From Pelecanus crispus (lineage: Eukaryota; Chordata; Aves; Pelecaniformes; Pelecanidae): a stretch of DNA of 64,000 nt. A program made the translations under genes and the position numbers. The stretch lies in assembly GCF_030463565.1 (NCBI RefSeq), contig NC_134653.1, forward strand, positions 31,805,150 through 31,869,149, read 5' to 3'. The notes under the pieces were generated by a model that worked only from the letters and a program-made list of their open reading frames with translations, was not told where the DNA came from and searched no databases. Below, one piece after another: positions 57,801 to 64,000 of this stretch. Numbering within the stretch: the stretch's first letter is position 1; the number at the start of each line of letters is the position of its first letter.

Positions 57801-59911
57801 AAAAAGGTTGCTATAAACTTTTACAACCTAAAAAAGGTCTTAGTTCCAGACTTCCCTAATAAGTTGAAAAGCTTACTTGCCATAGTCATGATTTACAGTA
57901 ATCTTATTATAGTGACTTGAGAAAAGACATGGTAGTCCTGTCCTGTATCATTCTCAGGTCTTCTCTTATGTGACTCTAGCTTAGTGTCATCCACTGCAGA
58001 ATACTTGCAGTTAAGGATGGAAGATGTGTGCTCCGCTCTCAGTCCCAAAGTGTAATGCTATATGGAATCAAATGGTAAATTCTAAGCCTGCCAGGAAGGG
58101 ATGTGCAATACTTGCGTTGTGATAGTCTCATAAGATCTAGGTGTTCGGGTGGACACTTGGTCGTAATCCTGTGTTAGGAATGCAGGCAGTCCTTTTTTTC
58201 CCACTTAAACCTGAACAAGAGTACGGTTCTGTTCAGTCGCATTTACACACTGGGTTGCCAAATGACGGTATAGTTATGAAATTGCTTTAAATATGTTCTT
58301 ATAGCTGGAAATGTTACCTTGTACAATTTAATGCTAATTTCTTTTGTTTTCCTGGATAATTTCTCTTCAGCCAAGTCCAAAATCTAGCAGTAAAAGGGCT
58401 GCATCTCAGTCAAGCTCTCATCATTCAAAACGACCAAAAGAAGACAGTTTGGAGGTACCAGCAGCTGACATGGAGCTAGATTCTGGTATAGTTACTCTGC
58501 AATTTTTTTCCTAGTTCCAATTTTTATTTTCAGAATAACTTGCTCTGAATTGAAATGTCAGTGTTCATAAAGAGAAACCAGTGTGTTTCTCTTTAACCAT
58601 TCGTTATGGTGGTAATTAATGTAAATACTAACATATGCTAGCAGTGTCCTACTATAGTTGCATTAGGGCCTCTCTACAATAAGTGTTCTCTGTTGCTGTG
58701 GTTGTCATATCTTCCAATACCAAGCAGGAGGTTTCAAGTGTGCTCAGAGTAATGGGAATGTTAGTTTACAAATTCCAATCTCTTTACTGCAGGTGTATCC
58801 TACAGAAACTTCTGTTTTGAAGACCTCCAAATCTCCAAATGAGAACAAAGTTTGTTCTCAACACATTCAAGAGTATTTTATCTTTTTTTCTTTTCCCCCC
58901 TGAATGGCTAGCAGAGTTAAAATCCCCAAAAACATAGTTTCAGTGGATATTAAAACCTTCAAGAAGTTTGTTCTATCTCAGCTGAAAACCAACAATGGGA
59001 AGACATAAGTCTGCTAGTTAATCAGAGCATTGGCACTTTGAATCTTGTCGTAGTCAGATTTCAGATTCTAATAGATGTCTTTCAATCTGTTTCTAGATTT
59101 GGAAGTGTCACAAAGATCTCAAACTCATAACAGTTTTCAGTTCCAACCTCCACTGCCACCTGGACGTCCATCGATGTCAACTCCTCCTCCTTTACCACGA
59201 GGAACACCGCCACTAAATCTTACATCAGCTCAACCTTCAACACCCACCCGCTCTCCTCTTCCTAGGACTACTCCACCATTGAATCCTTCCAGTGATACTC
59301 CTCAGCCAAAAATAGTGGACTCAATCATGGATGAGGATACTTTGACCCTGGAAGAACTAGAGGAACAGCAGCGACTGATCTGGGCAGCACTAGAGCAGGC
59401 AGAAAGCACAAACAGTGACTCTGATATTCCTGTTGATACACCTTTAACTGGAAATTCTGTTACATCTTCACCATCTAGGAACGAAGTAGATCTTGTTGCA
59501 GAAGTAAGATCATCTGCTAAGGTGATTGCAGTGGAAACTAGGTTTTCCGACATCAGTGAACAGATATCAGAAAATGAATGTTCTCTAACTAGTCCTAATC
59601 CAGGAGATAGTTTACTTAACTTAAAGGAAAATCCCAATAATACAGATTCGGAAGGCTTGCTGGATAACACTAGGCCTGCTCCGAACTGTGAGGTTAACGA
59701 TGGAGATAATACAGGTGGTAATAAAGTGGTCACAAGCATTGAATCATCTGCAAAAAACTCCAGTCTTGTTCCTGATATGAGCAAGTTTGCTGCTGGCATA
59801 ACACCATTTGAATTTGAAAATATGGCAGAATCAACAGGTGTTTATCTACGAATAAGAAGCGTGTTAAAAAATTCCCCAAGAAACCAGCAAAAGAAAAAGA
59901 CTTCATCTTAA
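45797..59911 (+). CDS. ZCCHC8: ZCCHC8, zinc-knuckle scaffold of the NEXT complex
   Basis: Fourteen coding exons: 45797-45980, 47578-47620, 48223-48297, 48818-48923, 49680-49757, 50075-50178, 51939-52004, 53895-53955, 54425-54567, 55351-55493, 56262-56377, 57470-57553, 58371-58485, 59097-59911. They join in phase to 710 residues (human about 707). With RBM7 and the helicase MTR4, ZCCHC8 forms the nuclear exosome targeting complex, which sends promoter upstream transcripts, snRNA extensions and other RNA to decay. Seen: acidic N-terminus, short coiled coil (about residues 40-75), CCHC knuckle C224-x2-C-x4-H-x4-C237, a PSP-type segment (about 280-335, ALGVTDKSLPPFIYRMRQLG), a proline-rich stretch (PPLPPGRPSMSTPPPLP) and the conserved tail GITPFEFENMAESTG known to engage MTR4. 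Introns 1 and 6 look minor-class. Confidence 0.97.
45981..47577 (+). other. ZCCHC8: ZCCHC8 intron 1: U12-type AT-AC intron
   Basis: No GT donor fits the end of exon 1. Instead exon 1 ends GCGGAGA and the intron begins ATATCCTGAC, matching the U12 donor ATATCCTT at seven of eight positions. The intron ends TTCCTTAAC (47558-47566, the perfect U12 branch consensus), then AATAAATTAAC before exon 2. Joining these borders gives the family sequence RAENQELKRKL exactly. A solo LTR of the ERV-L-like family (46601-47130) is inserted in it. Confidence 0.9.
46601..47130 (-). repeat. Solo LTR of the ERV-L-like family, in ZCCHC8 intron 1
   Basis: Reverse-complement copy of about 530 bp, ending GAAACCAGGACA at 47130. 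The other end reads TTTGTGGTTTTACCC, so the terminal TGTC is eroded. CTGGT on the left and CTGTT on the right may be a decayed 5-bp duplication. It is older looking than the other solo copies and antisense to ZCCHC8. Confidence 0.88.
50179..51938 (+). other. ZCCHC8: ZCCHC8 intron 6: probable U12-type GT-AG intron
   Basis: The donor is CCTAA|GTATCCTG, seven of eight matches to the U12 consensus GTATCCTT. The acceptor TCTAAAG|ATATCAGC has no polypyrimidine tract but TTCCTTATT (51919-51927) lies 11 bases before exon 7, the position of a U12 branch site. The borders are forced by exon 7, whose 66 bases read YQQVFSQILSLDGQEIQVKPKR with AA+A as the split lysine codon. No other feature was recognised in the intron. 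Confidence 0.7.
52005..53894 (+). other. ZCCHC8: ZCCHC8 intron 7, mostly unrecognised
   Basis: Unique-looking intron sequence apart from the CR1 copy at 53311-53525. Confidence 0.55.
53311..53525 (+). repeat. CR1 LINE 3' end
   Basis: GGTTGCCCAGAGAGGTTATGG, followed by CCATCCTGAGAGATTTTCAAGACCC-like and ACTGGATAAAGCCCTGAGCA-like sequence, follows the conserved 3' end of avian CR1 in order. It finishes with degenerate ATTCTRTG repeats (CTGTGACTATTCTATT). It is a 5'-truncated copy in ZCCHC8 intron 7, same sense as the gene. Confidence 0.9.
54568..59096 (+). other. ZCCHC8: ZCCHC8 introns 9-13
   Basis: Introns 54568-55350, 55494-56261, 56378-57469, 57554-58370 and 58486-59096. They hold an A run at 57580-57598 and a T run at 56646-56659; no repeat family or RNA gene was recognised. 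Introns 2-5 (between 47621 and 50074) are similar. Confidence 0.55.
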
Positions 59912-60584
59912 CTGGTCTTCCTTTGTTTCATTATGTCCAAGTCCCTGCTTCCTTCTCTGTCCTCCTCCAGTTTTACAAACTTCCTCATCCTTTTGTGGGA
60001 AGGAGAGAATCTTGACAAATACAGCTCTGCCCCGTTCTTCCTTGGGACTGAAGTCAGTGCAGGGCTTCCATATTGACCAGGACCACCAGTGCAGCCAGAA
60101 AATACAGAAGAATTTTCCCAAATTGCATCCTTCTGCTAAGGAATAACAGGACTGTTGATTTGTTAAGAGCGATTTACTTGCCAATACATGAAACTCTAAA
60201 AAGAGGAGTTTGTGGTTTGCTGTTCATTACTTTGGCTAAGATTTATATTGTCCTTGAGTTTCAGGTGGATTGGTGATTTTTTTAATATCTATCTGTCCTT
60301 TGTACAATAATCTATACTTTATACATTTTGCTAATTATCCTGTAGATAAGTTTAATATATTCAGAATGTTTTTAAAAAGGTCTAACGTTAAGATTTCCCA
60401 CATCAAAATCCTGGCAATTGGATGAAAATAATCAGGGATTACCAGCATTATCGTCACCATTTCAAATATTTTTATAAATTATTTATGTGGGTCAGTTTTA
60501 ATTACCACTGTATCTTTTGTAACATCACCCACCCTTCATGTAAACTTGCTGTACATACATGTTCATTGTTGTGTACAGAGGTTT

Positions 60585-60590
60585 AATAAA
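60585..60590 (+). terminator. ZCCHC8: ZCCHC8 polyadenylation signal AATAAA
   Basis: GTTTAATAAATGAAC lies 674 bases after the stop codon, followed by a T-rich run at 60612. The 3' UTR is about 59912-60610 and includes an AU-rich patch near 60460-60500. Confidence 0.75.
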
Positions 60591-60610
60591 TGAACTTTTA
60601 TATAAAGAAC

Positions 60611-63600
60611 TCTTTTTTTAGTTCGAGTCTGAAACCATCAAACTGCTGATTTTTTAAAATTAGCTGCTGAAGATAATTAGAAAAACAAGCTGATTAAAAT
60701 GGGGATGAATAAACTTAAATATTTTAGGAAGGGTCACCACTATTGGATTCAGGTTTTCATATCAATAAGCTGTTAAAATTTTAGCTGCTTAAGTAGAACT
60801 TTGCCATACCAGTCAATTTTCATAATCGGAAGAATTGCCCACTTCTGAAAGCTTAAAAGTGTTATAATTGTGCTAATTAATTGTTCTAATGCTTTTTTCC
60901 CCTTCTCTTAATTGTCTTCAGAGGGACCTGTAGGTGGAATGACTGTATGTTATTTGCATTGCCAACAGAGGGAGTACTAGATTGACTTAATAGTATTCAT
61001 TGGAGCTGGTAAAGCATTTGCTTGTCCTTATATAAACACAGGAAAAAAAAATAGATTTCCTAGCCAAGTGAGATGCATAGTAAAACAAAGTATTTTCAAG
61101 TATCTAAGAGAAGACTTGTGAAGGGGGGATGTTCAAAGGTGGTTTTGATAAGATAACTTCAGAGACTGAACTTAATCATTAAAGTTCTCGGCTTTGCAGA
61201 TAGTACATATTTCCCAAAGATCCTTACACTCCACATTTGAATGCTTAAGAGAACCCCAGGCTTTTTGTAGTTAAAACTTTTATATTTATTTCCTTCTTTT
61301 TCCTCTAAATTTTACAGAGAGGGAAAATCAAAGTGTATTTGTATATGAACTGCTTGTCTTCCGAGAGGCCGAAAAAATTTTTGCAGCATATACTAGTTCA
61401 GTTTATCTGGTTGCATTTGGAAAGCGGTGGTCAAGGTAAATGTTCATCGTATGTGCTAAAATGAAAGGCACTTTTTTTTTTTTCCTGTTTTATAGGCGAA
61501 ATAGTTATTACTTTCTGTAACAGGAATGGGTAACGAAATAATATGTTGCTCCCAGCTTCTACACACTTTACAAAGAAATCTCTATTGGGAAGCGTATAGA
61601 GATCTTGGACTTCCTCCATGCCTCCTCCTCCCATGGAGTTAGAAGCCAGTAATGACAGTGTACACAAGCCATTATGTGCTGCGTGCTGCATCATTCACAT
61701 GTGGATGACAGTGTGATGCAGGGCATGAGGTAATGATTTCAAGTGTACACACCTTTTGGGTGTGTTGAGGTGCTCATATTTTAAACATGCAGTTCTCTCT
61801 CCACACCTTAGATCTTTTTTTAATAGGTCTTATGAAATGCTGCCTCCTTAGTAGGACACGTGGCCTAAGCTTTACAGGAGTACTTGGGTTCTTCTGCCTC
61901 GCTTACAGAAACCGCAAGATGAAAATAATCTTTATATGCTTAGTACCCTTTAGCGCTCTTTGTGTTCACAATAAATTCATAATAAATCACCCTTCCACCT
62001 AATTGATCAGAATAGGTAAGTCTTAAATGTTTGTACAAATTCCCAGACTTATGACTAAAGTAGCTGTTAACTTTATTATTTCCAAGATTTATACTGAAGG
62101 TATTAGAGTAAGGGTGAAGTGAAGTAATTTCAGCAATACGGCTTTTAATGTAATGGTAAATTCTAGTTTAAATATGTTAAATCCTTAATTTTATAAGGCT
62201 TTGAATTTTAAATCGTTCAGCATTTTTTATCACTTTGGCCACTCTTGTATTTGCTGCACACAAACTACTTGGATATACTTGGATCTTTTCCATTTTTGGA
62301 AGATGATGTCTTCTGTTATCTAAAGCAAATTATTATTTGGTGGGGCTTGGGGCAGGAACAGACTGTGTTTGGGTCCACATTTTATATCCACTGGAATTTT
62401 TGTTCAAAGTGACTGGACTGACTAGTTGTTCAAGTCAGCAAATGTTTTTGTCCTTCACGTGTAGTCTGCTACAGTTGGAAGCATGCAGCCCATGCTGTCA
62501 CACTTCCATACACGCTTGAATGCTTGAATTAAAATTCCCACAACTGGGATTGCTCCCATGTAACAATCTTGGGTTTTAACATAACGAAAGACTCTAGGCT
62601 TTTGTAAATACTAAGTTGTCTGTGTGCTCAGAATTATTTTTTATATTGCTTTTATGCTGCTTTTGCAAAACTGTTAGCACATGTTTAGACTTGCTCCTTT
62701 TAGTCTTGCAAATTATATTTTTGGGGGCAAGTAAAGTATCACTTGATACCAGTGCTCATTCTTTTCTAACCATATAATTAATAAATAGGTGGTATGATTG
62801 TGTTCCTATATAGTCAAAATCTGTACGCCGAGTTGGTTACTGACAGGCAAAAGGAGGCACTTCAGCTGACTGCTAGCAGGGGACTAAGGGAATGCTGAGC
62901 CGGGAGCTGCTTGGAGCTAGTCAGCGGAAAGCATTGGGTTACCAGGCCTTGCCTGGCATTTGGGCTGGCTGGATGTGGTATTTAGAGGCTATCCCTGAAT
63001 CCTGTTATGAATTAGAGCATGAATTATTAGACTTAGACCACCTATACCACATCTTGAGAACTCCTTTTTTTTCTTATTCTATCCATCTTAAATCTGTAGA
63101 TGTTTAGTTTCAAGTCTGGGGCTGCCAAAATCCAAACTCTTTTTCATTGATGATCTGTATAACCCATATATTAAAACAAAAAACTTATCCCCTGTTAGCC
63201 TAAAAATCTATTCACTTACCTGGTAAAGCAAAACATAGCTGGGAATAGAATACTATCATTTGTTATCCTTTTGCCTTTCAAATTGCAAAGAAAACTTATA
63301 AAAGTTCCCGTAATACTTCTTTTTTTCTTAAAATAACATTTTTATAATGTATATGTTTTGATCTCAGAAAAGCAGGCAACCTGTGGCAGGAACCGTGTAA
63401 TTTTTGTTTTTAACTTTCAGTAACTGATTTGAAATAAGGGTAATCATACAAAATATTTGGCACTCAAAGGTATATTTTAAATTGTTCTTTTAAATCTTAT
63501 CTTTTAAATTGTCCTTTCTATGGAGGTGGTGGTCAGTATGGATAATGCTCTGAGAAGATTGAGCAGAACCAGTGAGTAAAACTCTTACTTGTATTTACCT

Positions 63601-64000
63601 TTGCTGTAAGACATACAGTTAATTAGGGATCGGGAGTTATCCCTGCTTTTTCTCTCACGGTTAGGAATGAATTCATCTTGATCTCTTAGGTATTTATCTA
63701 TATTTCACTTTTCCTATCAAGTGCTATATATTGTTGCTGCACTGAAGATGCTTGTCATTACTGAATTTCTTTCTGTCAGGTGTAGCTACTCAGGGGTTTT
63801 GTATATTGAAACTGCAATGAGATCACACTACAAGGTCTGAGAAAAAGCTGAATAGCAAAGTATTTCTGGGACTTTTAAGTCACATTCCCATGGTGATGGG
63901 TGTGGCATAATAACCTAGATTAGATCTTACTAAAATGAATGAGTAATAAAATTTGTAATGAGGTGGGTATAGTATGAGCAGGCGTCACTCATTTTCCCAC
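60611..64000. other. Intergenic DNA downstream of ZCCHC8
   Basis: No exon, repeat family or RNA gene recognised on either strand. Short reading frames at 61431-61694 and 62892-63107 have no recognisable motif or splice context. By human gene order the next gene expected to the right is CLIP1, but none of it was seen. Confidence 0.5.

Noticed and set aside
62892-63107. Reading frame of 71 codons downstream of ZCCHC8
   Set aside because: No motif, no splice signals, and too short to support.

Overview
The window is vertebrate nuclear DNA from a bird. It has split genes with GT-AG introns, CpG-rich promoters, two fragments of the avian LINE CR1, and several copies of one LTR family of the kind common in Neoaves. 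Three neighbouring genes are recognisable by translating exons on both strands: KNTC1 on the minus strand, then RSRC2 and ZCCHC8 on the plus strand. This is the same order and relative orientation as human 12q24.31.

Layout. 1-5314: 3' part of an ERV-L-like provirus on the plus strand, with an open gag end, a complete open pol and a 3' LTR. It appears to lie antisense inside a KNTC1 intron whose other end is outside the window. 6440-28174: 36 coding exons of KNTC1, about 1,231 residues or the N-terminal 55 percent of the protein; the rest would lie to the left of base 1. A solo LTR (14951-15503), a CR1 scrap and an LTR remnant sit in its introns. 28400-29260: CpG-rich bidirectional promoter shared by KNTC1 and RSRC2. 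29028-44363: complete RSRC2 in ten coding exons, with a solo LTR in one intron and a long imperfect inverted repeat in another. 45480-45980: CpG island, ZCCHC8 promoter and first exon. 45797-59911: complete ZCCHC8 in 14 coding exons, 710 residues. 60600-64000: intergenic DNA with nothing I recognise.

The genes are housekeeping. KNTC1 (Rod) is the large subunit of the RZZ complex of the kinetochore corona. RSRC2 is an arginine/serine-rich nuclear protein. ZCCHC8 is the scaffold of the NEXT complex that targets RNA to the exosome.

The points most worth a second look: (1) ZCCHC8 intron 1 is an AT-AC intron with a U12-type donor and a perfect U12 branch site, and intron 6 looks like a second minor-class intron. 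(2) The provirus keeps gag and pol open in one frame, separated by a single UAG that is followed 10 nt later by a perfect 6-bp stem-loop, with no ATG at the start of pol. (3) The KNTC1 side of the shared promoter carries a CDE/CHR-like cell-cycle element, while the ZCCHC8 promoter carries three ZNF143-type sites. (4) A long imperfect inverted repeat lies in an RSRC2 intron.
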